Of a stretch of DNA of 64,000 nucleotides, positions 1 through 8,357 are shown piece by piece (within the stretch, counting starts at the first letter, position 1; each line of letters starts with the position of its first letter). The position numbers and the translations under genes are program-made. This stretch comes from Kiritimatiellia bacterium (lineage in GTDB: Bacteria; Verrucomicrobiota; Kiritimatiellia; UBA8416; YA12-FULL-48-11): positions 124,001 through 188,000 of the forward strand of contig JAQUPZ010000008.1 in assembly GCA_028716365.1 (NCBI GenBank). Direction: 5' to 3'. The notes under the pieces are model-generated. The model ran no database searches, was not told the origin of the DNA, and was given only the letters and a program-made list of their open reading frames with translations.

Positions 1-570
1 ATCGGCGAACTCAACAATGTTCCCTATAAGAGCGATCCACGCACGATCGAATGGGTCAGCGACTGTATTGATGTCATGCAGGCACTTCATGTGAAAGTCA
101 CGCTGTTGGCATTCTTTGGTAAAGGTAATTTGAAAGATGATAAAGGAGGCATGGACGAGGTTGTGCGGCGATTAAAAGTCGTGGCACCCAAAGCAGAAAA
201 AGCCGGGGTTGTACTCGGTATTGAGAGTTATCTCAGCGCCGACGAACACATGGACATCATTCAGCGTGTCGGTTCGCCTGCAGTTCAGGTATACTACGAC
301 GTAAACAACTCTATAAGACAGGGTTACGATATCTACAAGGAAATCCGCCAGCTTGGCCGGCAACACATTTGTGAATTCCACATGAAGGAAAAGGGCGCTC
401 TGCTCGGCCAGGGTCTTGTGGATTACAGTAAGGTACGCAAAGCGATTGACGACATTGGATATACCGGCTGGATACAAATCGAAGAAGCCGTACCAAAAGG
501 TACAACGGTTCAAGAAAGTTACATCACTAATCTGAAATTTCTACGCAACCTGTTTCCCATAAATGTCTGA
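1..570 (+). CDS. Sugar phosphate isomerase/epimerase (TIM barrel), 5' truncated by window edge
   Basis: The reading frame is open from base 1 to the stop at 568-570, so the N-terminal part lies outside the window; about 189 residues are visible. The segment reads as the C-terminal half of a xylose-isomerase-like TIM barrel. Acidic and His residues sit where this superfamily binds its divalent metal: GIESY, then YYDVNN, then EFHMKEKG, and a final IQIEEA. Proteins of this family isomerise or epimerise keto- and aldo-sugars or inositols; the substrate cannot be read from the sequence. The next gene on the same strand is a tagaturonate epimerase homologue 164 bp away, so a shared role in uronate or sugar catabolism is plausible but inferred. 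No signal peptide can be assessed because the start is missing. Confidence 0.85.
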   Translation: MGELNNVPYKSDPRTIEWVSDCIDVMQALHVKVTLLAFFGKGNLKDDKGGMDEVVRRLKVVAPKAEKAGVVLGIESYLSADEHMDIIQRVGSPAVQVYYDVNNSIRQGYDIYKEIRQLGRQHICEFHMKEKGALLGQGLVDYSKVRKAIDDIGYTGWIQIEEAVPKGTTVQESYITNLKFLRNLFPINV

Positions 571-733
571 AACACATAGAATCATTCATGAACAGGTGAT
601 TGGTTTGTATGCTGTAAACTAGCTGATTAAAGCAGTTCTACTTGATTTCGAGTCAGGACTCGTGGCATGGTATATTCAGCATTTCGCCGTTTACATTGGC
701 CGCCAATGCTATTAAAGAAGGGGAATTTCTTAT

Positions 734-1978
734 ATGAAACAAATCGAAAGATTCTCGTTGGGCATGGGCGACCGGTTCGCTCACGAAGGTAAAGCACAAC
801 TGCAGGCAATCGTTCAGGCAGGAAAAGCAGGTATTAATCTCGCGCCTGTCTGGAACAAGTCCAATCGTGAACACACCATTATAAAATCCAAGCCTGATGA
901 CGTGCGGCTGGAAGCAAATACGGCGGTAAAAGCGCTGGGATGGGGTGGGGCATATTATGTCGATGCAGATCATATCGGACTGGCAACAGTCGATAATTTC
1001 ATTTCAGCCTGTGATTTTTTTACCCTTGATGTTGCTGATTTTACCGGTAAAGCCGCCCCAAAAAATGACATTGAACAGTTCGTAAAAGAGCAGGGGAAAT
1101 ATCGTGGTTCGCTTGTAATTCCAGGCATTTCTGCGCCTTTCGAAATTAACGATGATCTGCTTCGCCGGGCCGCTTCGAAGTTCCTTCTATCCATCAAGGA
1201 AGCAGGACGTATTTACCGGCATGTCCGTGAACGCAAAGGTGACGACTTTGTCACCGAGGTTTCTGTGGATGAAACGGACACACCCCAGACCCCGATAGAG
1301 CTGTTTCTTATCCTGGTCATGCTTGCCCGTGAAAAAGTCCCGGCACAGACAATCGCCCCGAAGTTTACCGGGCGTTTCAACAAAGGCGTGGATTATGTTG
1401 GCAATCTTGCGCAATTCGAGAAGGAGTTTGATGAAGATCTGGCCGTCATTTCGTTCGCAGTACGTGAACTTGGACTTCCGCCAATGCTTAAATTGAGCGT
1501 CCATTCCGGCAGTGATAAATTCTCTCTCTATCCGATAATCAACCGGCTGATCAAAAAACATAAGGCCGGTCTGCATGTTAAAACAGCCGGAACAACATGG
1601 CTGGAAGAAGTCATAGGACTTGCCGAAGCAGGAGGTGATGGATTACGTATCGCACAGGAAATATATGCCAAGGCCTATCCTCGTGCCGCCGAATTAATAG
1701 CGCCTTACGCTCCTGTGGTGGATATTGATGTCTCCCGGCTTCCTGCGCCGGACAAAGTTGCAAAATGGACATCGGGCGATTTCGTGATGACTTTAAGACA
1801 TGATCAATCCTGCGCTGGATATAATCCACAGTTCCGGCAATTTATCCACGTATCATTCAAGGTTGCTGCAGAACTTGGGACCCGTTACACCGATGCTCTC
1901 AAGGAATATGCTGATATGACTTCCCGTAACGTCACCACCAACTTATTCAAGCGTCATATTATTCCGCTTTTTAAGTGA
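734..1978 (+). CDS. uxaE: Tagaturonate epimerase family protein
   Basis: A 414-residue protein resembling UxaE, which interconverts D-tagaturonate and D-fructuronate in galacturonate catabolism. Motifs I recall from Thermotoga UxaE are present in order: VDADHIG around residues 76-82, VSVDETDTP around 176-184, KGVDYVGNLAQFE around 217-229, LSVHSGSDKFSLYP around 254-267, GLHVKTAGTTWLEE around 279-292, and RQFIHVSF near 367. These acidic and His residues probably hold the metal and substrate. The ATG is preceded by a purine-rich AAGAAGGGGA stretch about 11 bases upstream. There is no signal peptide, so it is cytoplasmic. It follows the sugar isomerase on the same strand and no gene follows on that strand. 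Function is inferred from similarity; the family may include members acting on other ketouronates or keto-acids. Confidence 0.85.
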   Translation: MKQIERFSLGMGDRFAHEGKAQLQAIVQAGKAGINLAPVWNKSNREHTIIKSKPDDVRLEANTAVKALGWGGAYYVDADHIGLATVDNFISACDFFTLDVADFTGKAAPKNDIEQFVKEQGKYRGSLVIPGISAPFEINDDLLRRAASKFLLSIKEAGRIYRHVRERKGDDFVTEVSVDETDTPQTPIELFLILVMLAREKVPAQTIAPKFTGRFNKGVDYVGNLAQFEKEFDEDLAVISFAVRELGLPPMLKLSVHSGSDKFSLYPIINRLIKKHKAGLHVKTAGTTWLEEVIGLAEAGGDGLRIAQEIYAKAYPRAAELIAPYAPVVDIDVSRLPAPDKVAKWTSGDFVMTLRHDQSCAGYNPQFRQFIHVSFKVAAELGTRYTDALKEYADMTSRNVTTNLFKRHIIPLFK

Positions 1979-2002
1979 AACGTGTGGTAAGCATCCGTAC
2001 TA

Positions 2003-2027
2003 CTATGTCCGCGACATAGCGTCGCGG
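2003..2027. repeat. Two mutually exclusive short hairpins downstream of the epimerase gene
   Basis: CTATGTC/GACATAG (2003-2009 with 2013-2019) and CCGCGAC/GTCGCGG (2009-2015 with 2021-2027) are both perfect 7-bp stems that share bases, so only one can form at a time. They begin 25 bases after the uxaE-like stop. No T-run follows, so a classical intrinsic terminator is not supported. They sit immediately left of the long palindromic element at 2036. Confidence 0.5.
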
Positions 2028-2035
2028 TGGAAACC

Positions 2036-2191
2036 GTGTCACGAATTTCTATTCTTCGATGGAGTATTTAGCGTCAGGCGCCTCGGCAGGCAGGCGTTGC
2101 GTGCGCCGCTATATACGCATATGCGGCGTTCGCAACAACGAACCTGCAGGGGATGTATCACGCTAAAGATTCCATCGGAAATTCGCGACAC
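2036..2191. repeat. Long imperfect palindromic element, copy A
   Basis: The outer arms, 2036-2074 and 2160-2191, are imperfect reverse complements, beginning GTGTCACGAATTTC and ending GGAAATTCGCGACAC. An inner pair of arms folds around a short loop at about 2112-2120, with TTGCGTGCGCCGC opposing GCGGCGTTCGCAA. Nearly the whole 156 bp can fold as a cruciform. The layout and arm motifs (TTTAGCGTCAG on the left, TATCACGCTAAAGATT on the right) match the element at 4149-4323, which makes this a small dispersed MITE-like family. No coding capacity is evident. Confidence 0.6.
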
Positions 2192-2269
2192 TCTTCATTA
2201 CAGCAAAAAAACATGGAGGATATACTTGTTAAGAATAACCTTGTCGGACTGTGGCCACAAGTACCGGAC

Positions 2270-2527
2270 TTATGCGGTAACCTTGAAAACCTTGTCGTGT
2301 TCGCGGGCCTTGCCGCCGGTCTTGATGCCTATGGAATCACCCTTTTTAGCAGTCTGTATCTTGTCCTGTTCGATCTGCATGGATTCCACGGTTACTGTCA
2401 TGTCTGTCGAATGACCCTTGATATGAATGGTATCGCCAACCGATAAAGTACCGTCCGTCATACTGATTGCGGCAACACCGATCTTATCGAAGAAGTGGAC
2501 AATCACGCCGATTTCTGTTTCTGTCAT
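2270..2527 (-). CDS. Small translation elongation factor domain-2-like beta-barrel protein
   Basis: This 85-residue protein looks like a stand-alone copy of the beta-barrel domain 2 of EF-Tu-type GTPases. Visible features are a glycine-rich GVAAISMTDGTLSVGDTIHI stretch and the later KKGDSIGIKTGGKAREHDKVF, equivalent to the 'G.l..GD.i' and 'G..vGi' turns of that fold. There is no GTPase domain and no signal peptide. Short proteins of this kind are usually annotated 'translation elongation factor-like protein'; their role is unknown to me. The start is supported by an AAGGAGA-like ribosome site upstream on the minus strand (about 2535-2541). It stands alone between the palindromic element and a membrane-protein gene. 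Confidence 0.75.
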   Translation of the reverse strand: MTETEIGVIVHFFDKIGVAAISMTDGTLSVGDTIHIKGHSTDMTVTVESMQIEQDKIQTAKKGDSIGIKTGGKAREHDKVFKVTA

Positions 2528-2717
2528 GACACCATCTCCTTTTTGAATGTTATATAGCAGGATATTCTCCGCTGATTGCTGTAGTCAAGCTATCAAAATA
2601 TATTACTTTTTCCGTATTTTTATGGAAGTGAAAATATTGGACTGACGGTAAACTTTCATTCGCCTGGTCGGTACTTTTTTCCACTCATCGCCAGCCTGAT
2701 TACACAGGATCAGAAAC

Positions 2718-3467
2718 TTATAATCTTCCAACAAGGAGCCGTTGTACAAGCAATCCCAGGAATGCCAGAAAGTAGGCCCCCTCGATGGCCAGCGCGATGG
2801 GAAGATATCGCATTGATTTGCCTTTTCTAAGCCATTCCGCTGCAATCAGTACCAGCGCGATTATTATCAGGTCAACCCGGATACAACCTCCCCGTACCAG
2901 GGTGAGAAAAATCCCCACTCCGGCCATGATTGCAATACACGTAAACACCACAGTGTTTTTCCGGCTCATTGCCACGGGCAGAGGATTACGTGCCTGACTC
3001 CATAACAGCGATAATGACCCTCCAATGTACGAAAGGTAAAATATAATATGACTGAAAAACTCATCCCAGAAGTTCAGGGTCGGCACCAATTGCGGATAAG
3101 AATACGGCAGAGTATAAATGGGTTCATGTACACCCATGGAAATGCCCAGCAGACAAACGGATACCATGAATATCGTAATCGGCCGTTTTGCATCATCCCT
3201 GTGCCCCCGTTCCAGTATCCAGATGACATTGAATGTAATTACGACGGTGGCAGGCAGAACCACCAGCATGGCAAAGATTTCCCTCCAGTGGACAAAATCA
3301 AGAGAACCGACTGAATGTGCCGGGAATTTCAATGCAAGATTTAGTCCCGCAAGAACAACAACAACCGCCTGAGCTAACGTGGCCAAAAGCAGTTGCCGGA
3401 CAATTTTTTCCGATTCTTCGTTCTCTGACAGCATCAGGTCTGACCTTTCTGAAAGATTGTGGATCAA
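2718..3467 (-). CDS. Hypothetical multi-pass membrane protein
   Basis: A 249-residue protein I do not recognise. Hydrophobic segments are visible at roughly residues 27-48, 66-88, 98-116, 137-160, 171-191, 195-211 and 220-242, giving about seven membrane spans. The soluble N-terminus (first ~25 residues) is charged and carries two possible starts: MIHNLSERSDLM at residue 1 and an internal Met at residue 12. No catalytic motif is evident. A conserved-looking GVHEPIYTLPYSYPQLVP loop lies between predicted spans 3 and 4. It is followed at its 5' side by another small membrane-anchored protein read in the same direction, 125 bp away. Confidence 0.6.
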   Translation of the reverse strand: MIHNLSERSDLMLSENEESEKIVRQLLLATLAQAVVVVLAGLNLALKFPAHSVGSLDFVHWREIFAMLVVLPATVVITFNVIWILERGHRDDAKRPITIFMVSVCLLGISMGVHEPIYTLPYSYPQLVPTLNFWDEFFSHIIFYLSYIGGSLSLLWSQARNPLPVAMSRKNTVVFTCIAIMAGVGIFLTLVRGGCIRVDLIIIALVLIAAEWLRKGKSMRYLPIALAIEGAYFLAFLGLLVQRLLVGRL

Positions 3468-3592
3468 TCAAAAACAGTATAATAGGTTGGAAAAGATTCG
3501 CTATCTTTTTCCATGCTATTATCTTTCGGAATTTGGAAGACGGTTATTTTAATGAGTTCGAAACCAGCACCGCGTGGATTGAAGAATCGTGT

Positions 3593-3970
3593 TCAAAAAC
3601 TGGTTGGGTGTTTTCCTTTCTGCCCATGCTTCTTCATCGCAGACTCATATACCTCTGATGATGTTGAACAATCCTTTATTCCTGTAACATGCCTTAGAAC
3701 GGATTCATCGACAGGGCCAAAATCAAATGTTGATTCAGGGCATTCGTTGGACTTCAGATAGACGACTGCATTCCAATAGAGCCGTTCTTTTAGATATTCT
3801 TTGGTCTGAGGATTCAAGTTGGTCGCATTAAGTGTTAGGTTGAAATAGCTCATCTTGAATTCTTCCATCGCATGAATACGCACGCCACGAAAGGTGCCAA
3901 ACATGTTACCACAGAGGAAAACGATTCCAAGAATGACAAATCCAGCAATAATTAAGATAATTCTTTTCAT
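3593..3970 (-). CDS. Hypothetical protein with N-terminal membrane anchor
   Basis: A 125-residue protein starting MKRIILIIAGFVILG, with one hydrophobic segment at residues 4-25 that acts as an uncleaved anchor or signal. The remainder is polar with three cysteines after the anchor, two of them in NECPESTF and IKDCSTS, and no recognisable catalytic motif. It could be a small periplasm-facing membrane protein. It precedes the seven-span membrane protein on the same strand, so the two may be cotranscribed. Family unknown to me; the main support is the clean frame, a plausible N-terminus and codon use like the surroundings. Confidence 0.5.
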   Translation of the reverse strand: MKRIILIIAGFVILGIVFLCGNMFGTFRGVRIHAMEEFKMSYFNLTLNATNLNPQTKEYLKERLYWNAVVYLKSNECPESTFDFGPVDESVLRHVTGIKDCSTSSEVYESAMKKHGQKGKHPTSF

Positions 3971-4148
3971 TCTATTACTTGTGCATCTAACTTATGGATG
4001 AGCGGCGACGCGTCCCAAAGAGCAGTCGTCCGTTCCATCCATAATGCCATCCATTTTAGATCAATTCCAAGGTCTGGCAAGAATCAAATAGTAGTCGGCC
4101 TACAAGGAGAAATTGTTCCGGTTGGCGCCTTTAGCGCCATGTAGACTA

Positions 4149-4323
4149 GGTTGCGCATTTCGATCAGCGCAAATATTTCGCGTCAGATAGTATTAAGGAG
4201 TTTTCTGTAAAACTCCGGCCGGCAAGGCGAAGCAATCGCTGGTATACTGATGTATCCGGCGATTGCTTCAACACCGCCGGGAAGGCTATATCGCGCGAAA
4301 GATTTGCGCCGAAATGCGTAACC
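4149..4323. repeat. Long imperfect palindromic element, copy B
   Basis: The arms 4149-4182 and 4293-4323 are imperfect reverse complements (GGTTGCGCATTTCG opposing CGAAATGCGTAACC). A nested stem, 4218-4246 with 4252-4280, pairs GAAGCAATCGC with GCGATTGCTTC. A separate perfect 8-bp hairpin GGAGTTTT-CTGT-AAAACTCC lies at 4197-4216. The stretch TTTCGCGTCAG on the left and TATCGCGCGAAAGATT on the right match equivalent positions in the element at 2036-2191. The element fills most of the 383-bp gap between genes; nothing else is seen there apart from a short GGCGC/GCGCC hairpin near 4125-4139. Confidence 0.6.
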
Positions 4324-4353
4324 ATTTAGTTTCAACTACTGAATACAGTAATA

Positions 4354-5616
4354 TCAGGATAATTGACTGACAAGCCTGCGCGCCTGTTCCGCGAGTAACT
4401 CAAATCCGCCACACTTTGGCCGTAGCTTGTTATAGAAGAACATTGACCATAAGACTTCGTAGGCGCCCTCCTGATAGGCCTGTGCAGTAGCCACATAACC
4501 AATCATTCCGTTCGCGCAACCAATCACATGCAGGGGATATTTGCAGCCTTTGCCGGCAAGTTCGCCGAACTTGGAGAAAATCTCGGCATTGACAGCCAGC
4601 AATACGACCGGGCCCAATCGTATAGCGAATAGTTCCACATTGGCATGGGGAGCCTTACCGGCCATGACCTGCTGGGTCATCGTACGACGCCATGTTTCAA
4701 CGGCAAGTGCGTATTTTTGTCCGAACTCATGATGACCTAGTGGATTGGCAAGAGCATGGTCGGCATACTGGTTAATTTCTTCAGCAGTAGAAGGTTCAAG
4801 AGGCAAGGGCACAATCATTGTAACAACGCTCAGAAGATGTTTTTCGGAACGTTGAAATGACGGTGACGCTGAAAGCAATTCCGCCAGAATACTGTGTGCC
4901 ACGTTTCCTCCCCACTGGCGCATCTGTTCGGGTGAAACGCCCACGGACGGTGGATCCACGTTGCCGCATGCCCCGGAACAAACCAACGCTATTGGATTAC
5001 CCGGCAATGACTGTGATAATACTCTGGCTGTTTCGCCCGGCCAATCCGCGCTGATTTCCGTTCCGCATAAACATACGGCATGCATACCATAATTGATGAG
5101 TACCGCCTTGAATGTTCCATCCGGCCTCCGCCATCCAGCAGCTAATACACCCGTAGCGGTGTGCGCCGAAGAAAAACCACGCCGGTCAACGCCAAGATTG
5201 CAGGTTCCTTGTACGACGACGAGATTACATTGTTCGGGAACAGCCAGAGCTGATTTTGCCGCCTGGAAAAACTGTTCCTTTACCCAGTTTACATAGGCAG
5301 GATTATACTCGCCGCAGCCGGTCAGGTGAACAGTTGGCGGTCCGCTATGCGTATGCGTGGTTGAAATCAAGACGCGCGTTCCAGGGATGTTCAGCTCACG
5401 TTGAATATGGTTTCGAAGTTCGACAACAAAAGGTTCTTCAAGGGCCAGCAGATCGGCGTGTAACCATAAAAGACGCTCTGATTTGTCCTCCAAATACAGC
5501 GCTCGTACAGCCAGCGGATCCAATACACCGGTTGACGGTTGCGGTCGAACGGCGAAGCCAACCAGGTCAATTCCCGGTTGTGGTGTAATATCAACTTGAG
5601 CAGTTCCTACCAGCAT
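4354..5616 (-). CDS. Neutral/alkaline ceramidase N-terminal-domain family protein
   Basis: A 420-residue protein that begins directly with GTAQVDITPQPG, the typical N-terminus of the neutral non-lysosomal ceramidase domain (PF04734). The zinc-site motifs are present: STTHTHSGP around residues 85-93 and NYGMHAVC around 175-182. The central SGACGNVDPP also matches the family. It lacks a signal peptide and is shorter than full ceramidases, because the C-terminal immunoglobulin-like domain is missing. Environmental homologues of this single-domain type occur in sugar-use loci, and their real substrate is unclear. Here it is the last gene of the minus-strand glycan operon, 67 bp after the GH84-like gene. 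Amide hydrolysis of a glycolipid or amino-sugar derivative is a reasonable but unproved guess. Confidence 0.8.
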   Translation of the reverse strand: MLVGTAQVDITPQPGIDLVGFAVRPQPSTGVLDPLAVRALYLEDKSERLLWLHADLLALEEPFVVELRNHIQRELNIPGTRVLISTTHTHSGPPTVHLTGCGEYNPAYVNWVKEQFFQAAKSALAVPEQCNLVVVQGTCNLGVDRRGFSSAHTATGVLAAGWRRPDGTFKAVLINYGMHAVCLCGTEISADWPGETARVLSQSLPGNPIALVCSGACGNVDPPSVGVSPEQMRQWGGNVAHSILAELLSASPSFQRSEKHLLSVVTMIVPLPLEPSTAEEINQYADHALANPLGHHEFGQKYALAVETWRRTMTQQVMAGKAPHANVELFAIRLGPVVLLAVNAEIFSKFGELAGKGCKYPLHVIGCANGMIGYVATAQAYQEGAYEVLWSMFFYNKLRPKCGGFELLAEQARRLVSQLS

Positions 5617-5683
5617 TAGTCCCTCGGTATTACATGATCAGAGACAACCAACAACACAACTGTAATGCCTTTGTCATATTCTG

Positions 5684-7468
5684 TCATTCTTTCCTCTTGC
5701 TAAGAGCTTCTTTCAGCCATGTAATGTCGTCAGCAATCGTTTTCTTCGTCGCCGTAAACCGGTCGGGAAATTCCTTATCCAATTGGGCCGCAAGCTCTTC
5801 CATCCGATGAATATAGCTTTCCAATAGGGAATCAGGATACTTGAGTAACGTCAGCCACTTGAACTCTTCTCGAACCGGGTTTGCTCTGGTACCGCCGCCC
5901 CAGAGGAGAAATCCGGGATATGTTTCAACCAATTTCTTAAGAACATTTCTCTGCATATCCGTCTCGGTAAGATGGAGAATAGACTGACCAATGGACCGTG
6001 CCGGATCGTAGGCTTTCGGGTTATAGGCGTAATCAGCGCAGGTCAACAATGGAATCCTGTTGATCTGATTTTGCGGATAGAGCGCATTACCCATATAACC
6101 ATCAATTACTTCGCATAAGTCGGTATCGCGCCCAATGACAGGACCAAGGTGCAGTGTCGGGTTATTGTCATTAACAGGATAATTGTCCCAGAGAAACAGC
6201 CGGTGTTTGACAATACCTTTGTAGCTTTCGGCCGCTTTACGTGTGATCGGACGCGTGACCACGCCATTACCCGTCCAGAAAACATAAACATCCGGATGCA
6301 TTTCACTTGCGAGGGCCTCAAGGTATGCCCGATGATCAGGCTTTGTACCATCACCCCAATAGGGGACAGGACAGAAAATCATCTGAACTTCGGCGTCTTT
6401 TTTCCGCAGTCGGCTGAAAACTTCATTGACCAGTCTGGCGTGTTCGGTTGCGCCTGCAGCCGGTCCTTTTTTGCCCCAACTCACATCGTCAAGTGAGACA
6501 CTAAACCATTTCACTCCCTGTTCCTGTGCCCACTGGAAGTGCTGATAATACTGGTTAATGTCCGCGGTATTGTTCGGGTCGAGGGGCCGCTTGGAGCCAA
6601 GTTGCGGGTGGACTGCGAAACAGAAGATAATACCGTTATCCCGGCAGGTACGGATGACTTTTGCATAAGCCTCCTTTTTCTCATCTGTCATGGGGTTCCA
6701 CCACTCGTTTCTTCTACTCCTGTAATCGCCGCCGTTTGTTCCTCCAACAAACATCGACAAGTAACAATTCATCAGGAAGTTCATCTTGTATTTGGCCAGC
6801 ACAGGAATCTCTTCCAGGTATTGTTCCGGCGTCCAGTTCCAACCCTTGGTTCCACGGAATTTGAATCCAGGCTCCGATGTTCCTGTTGGCAGGGGTTCCG
6901 GAAACGGCCGAACCTCTTTGGGTAGATCAATGTGTAATCCCCCTGTCGACTTCATCTGTGGTCTTTGAAATTCTTCTCCCACAATTACACACCGCGCCAC
7001 CATAAACCAGGGAGGTTGTCCCATGTCGCCCCGGGGTTCGCGATTGATGATCGCCAAACTGTTATCACCCGTTTTCAAGGATTCAGGAGAAATGGGAAAA
7101 CAGCAACATTGCCAGTCCTTGCTGGAAAATTTATTTCGTCCCTCAAAAAGCGTGCGGTCATTCAGCGTGATCTGAATATCGCATTGCCTTTTGGAATCGC
7201 TGTTTCTCGCTTCAACAAGCAGGAACACAGGCTTCTGCGGTAGCTTCTCTAGTTTAATCTTGGCAGTCATTTGTGCCGCGTCTTTGGTCGGTTGTGCATA
7301 AACACAATTGACCTGCTGGCGACCAAAAAACTCAGAACCGTATTTGGATCGGCCACCGCCTTGAAAATCGGCACCCTTGATTTCCAATAATGGCTCCACC
7401 GCCAGAGTCACACTCGAACATATAAACAGTCCTCCAAGCACACTTATCAACAATGCCCATCGATTCAT
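5684..7468 (-). CDS. Secreted GH84-like beta-N-acetylglucosaminidase
   Basis: A 594-residue protein with a signal peptide (residues 1-23). The N-terminal ~170 residues look like a beta-sandwich accessory domain. The catalytic barrel begins near residue 195 and carries the GH84 signature: paired aspartates D327-D328 in VSLDDVSW, then FWTGNGVVTRPIT and LFLWDNYPVND. In GH84 (substrate-assisted O-GlcNAcase/hyaluronidase-type enzymes) adjacent aspartates polarise the N-acetyl group and act as acid/base. The C-terminal 80 residues are helical. An AAAGGAGAT ribosome site lies six bases before the ATG. The gene lies between the GATase-like gene upstream (with a palindrome in the gap) and the ceramidase-like gene. 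The product probably removes terminal HexNAc from glycans outside the cytoplasm. Confidence 0.82.
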   Translation of the reverse strand: MNRWALLISVLGGLFICSSVTLAVEPLLEIKGADFQGGGRSKYGSEFFGRQQVNCVYAQPTKDAAQMTAKIKLEKLPQKPVFLLVEARNSDSKRQCDIQITLNDRTLFEGRNKFSSKDWQCCCFPISPESLKTGDNSLAIINREPRGDMGQPPWFMVARCVIVGEEFQRPQMKSTGGLHIDLPKEVRPFPEPLPTGTSEPGFKFRGTKGWNWTPEQYLEEIPVLAKYKMNFLMNCYLSMFVGGTNGGDYRSRRNEWWNPMTDEKKEAYAKVIRTCRDNGIIFCFAVHPQLGSKRPLDPNNTADINQYYQHFQWAQEQGVKWFSVSLDDVSWGKKGPAAGATEHARLVNEVFSRLRKKDAEVQMIFCPVPYWGDGTKPDHRAYLEALASEMHPDVYVFWTGNGVVTRPITRKAAESYKGIVKHRLFLWDNYPVNDNNPTLHLGPVIGRDTDLCEVIDGYMGNALYPQNQINRIPLLTCADYAYNPKAYDPARSIGQSILHLTETDMQRNVLKKLVETYPGFLLWGGGTRANPVREEFKWLTLLKYPDSLLESYIHRMEELAAQLDKEFPDRFTATKKTIADDITWLKEALSKRKE

Positions 7469-7499
7469 GTTTTATCTCCTTTCCTTTTTTCTTTGCTAC

Positions 7500-7559
7500 A
7501 TGGTAGGGACGGCGCTCCGTCGCCGTCCGCGGTGGTCAACGGAGTGGCCGCTTTACCAT
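7500..7559. repeat. REP-like intergenic palindrome
   Basis: A 60-bp palindromic unit framed by ATGGTA (7500-7505) and TACCAT (7554-7559). It contains a perfect 8-bp stem GGACGGCG/CGCCGTCC (7507-7514 with 7521-7528) and a second weaker GCGG/CCGC stem. It lies between two operon genes on the minus strand. No T-run follows on that strand, so it looks more like a REP/mRNA-stabilising hairpin than a terminator. Confidence 0.55.
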
Positions 7560-7566
7560 TTAGTGG

Positions 7567-8355
7567 TTATCCGCGAGATAACATCAGCTCTAAACACTTC
7601 AGCCAGAACCGGTTGTAGTGTTCCCAGAATACAAAATTACATCCCCAATGGGGCGCTGGATCAGAAGTATATGCCAGAACTTTTCCGGCCCCGATTCGAC
7701 GAATAGCCAATAACGGATCGCCGGTTTCTTTGACCTTCAGCAGGATTTCACCTTCCGGGATGGTTTGGGTTTGATTGTAACCAAGGATCGGAGGGCAGGA
7801 AGACCAGTCAATGTCGCCAAATAGTTTGGCTCCAGCCGCAGTCGGTATGGGAATAAAACCTTCGGTACTTTCGCACAGATCCTCGTTTTCAAGACACTTC
7901 ACAGGCAAAATCTCCCGTAACCTGGTGCGTCCCCAACCGCCTTTACCCAGCTCGCCGGTATATGAATACCACCCGCCCAATACCATCAGTCCCTTGCCGC
8001 GCTGAACAGCCTCACTGGTCAGGCGCAGGCGGTCGGGAAATGTCAACGGCCTGGTTCCGAACTTCTCCCGGTCGAAAAAGCTTGGCGCCAACTGGAAGAG
8101 TTTGCCTTCGACATCGCTAAAAATAATTACATCATAGGATTCGAGAATCTCTTCATACTGGCCGGGGCCCAGTTTATAAAAATCCCAGCTTGGGACAGAA
8201 GTCACCTGGTGCTGACCGGTCGATTCCAGCGCGGATTTCAGCCATTTTCCGTAGTTGAAAATATCGAGTCCCTTCTGTGCGTTCTGGAATGGAGACTCGG
8301 CAAAACCCGGCCCCATCAATACCGCCCAATCGCCAATATAATATACTTTTGCCAT
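7567..8355 (-). CDS. Glutamine amidotransferase-like protein (DUF1355 type)
   Basis: A 262-residue cytoplasmic protein with a flavodoxin-like class I GATase-type fold. It starts MAKVYYIGDWAVLMGPGF and contains the loop ESYDVIIFSDVEG (about 68-80), where family members read 'yDvVilSDig'. This is followed by GKGLMVLGGWYSYTGELGKGGW and a C-terminal GAGKVLAYTSDPAPHWG. The catalytic Cys-His-Glu triad of true GATases is not evident, which is normal for this PF07090-like family; its biochemical role is unknown. It starts two bases after the symporter stop, indicating translational linkage. Genes of this family commonly sit beside sugar-catabolic genes in PVC bacteria, which matches the neighbourhood. 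Confidence 0.75.
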   Translation of the reverse strand: MAKVYYIGDWAVLMGPGFAESPFQNAQKGLDIFNYGKWLKSALESTGQHQVTSVPSWDFYKLGPGQYEEILESYDVIIFSDVEGKLFQLAPSFFDREKFGTRPLTFPDRLRLTSEAVQRGKGLMVLGGWYSYTGELGKGGWGRTRLREILPVKCLENEDLCESTEGFIPIPTAAGAKLFGDIDWSSCPPILGYNQTQTIPEGEILLKVKETGDPLLAIRRIGAGKVLAYTSDPAPHWGCNFVFWEHYNRFWLKCLELMLSRG

Positions 8356-8357
8356 GA

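Noticed and set aside
4149-4323. Integron attC site
   Set aside because: The end sequences have GTT...AAC in the wrong orientation for the R-sites (RYYYAAC...GTTRRRY), and no integrase or cassette array is near.
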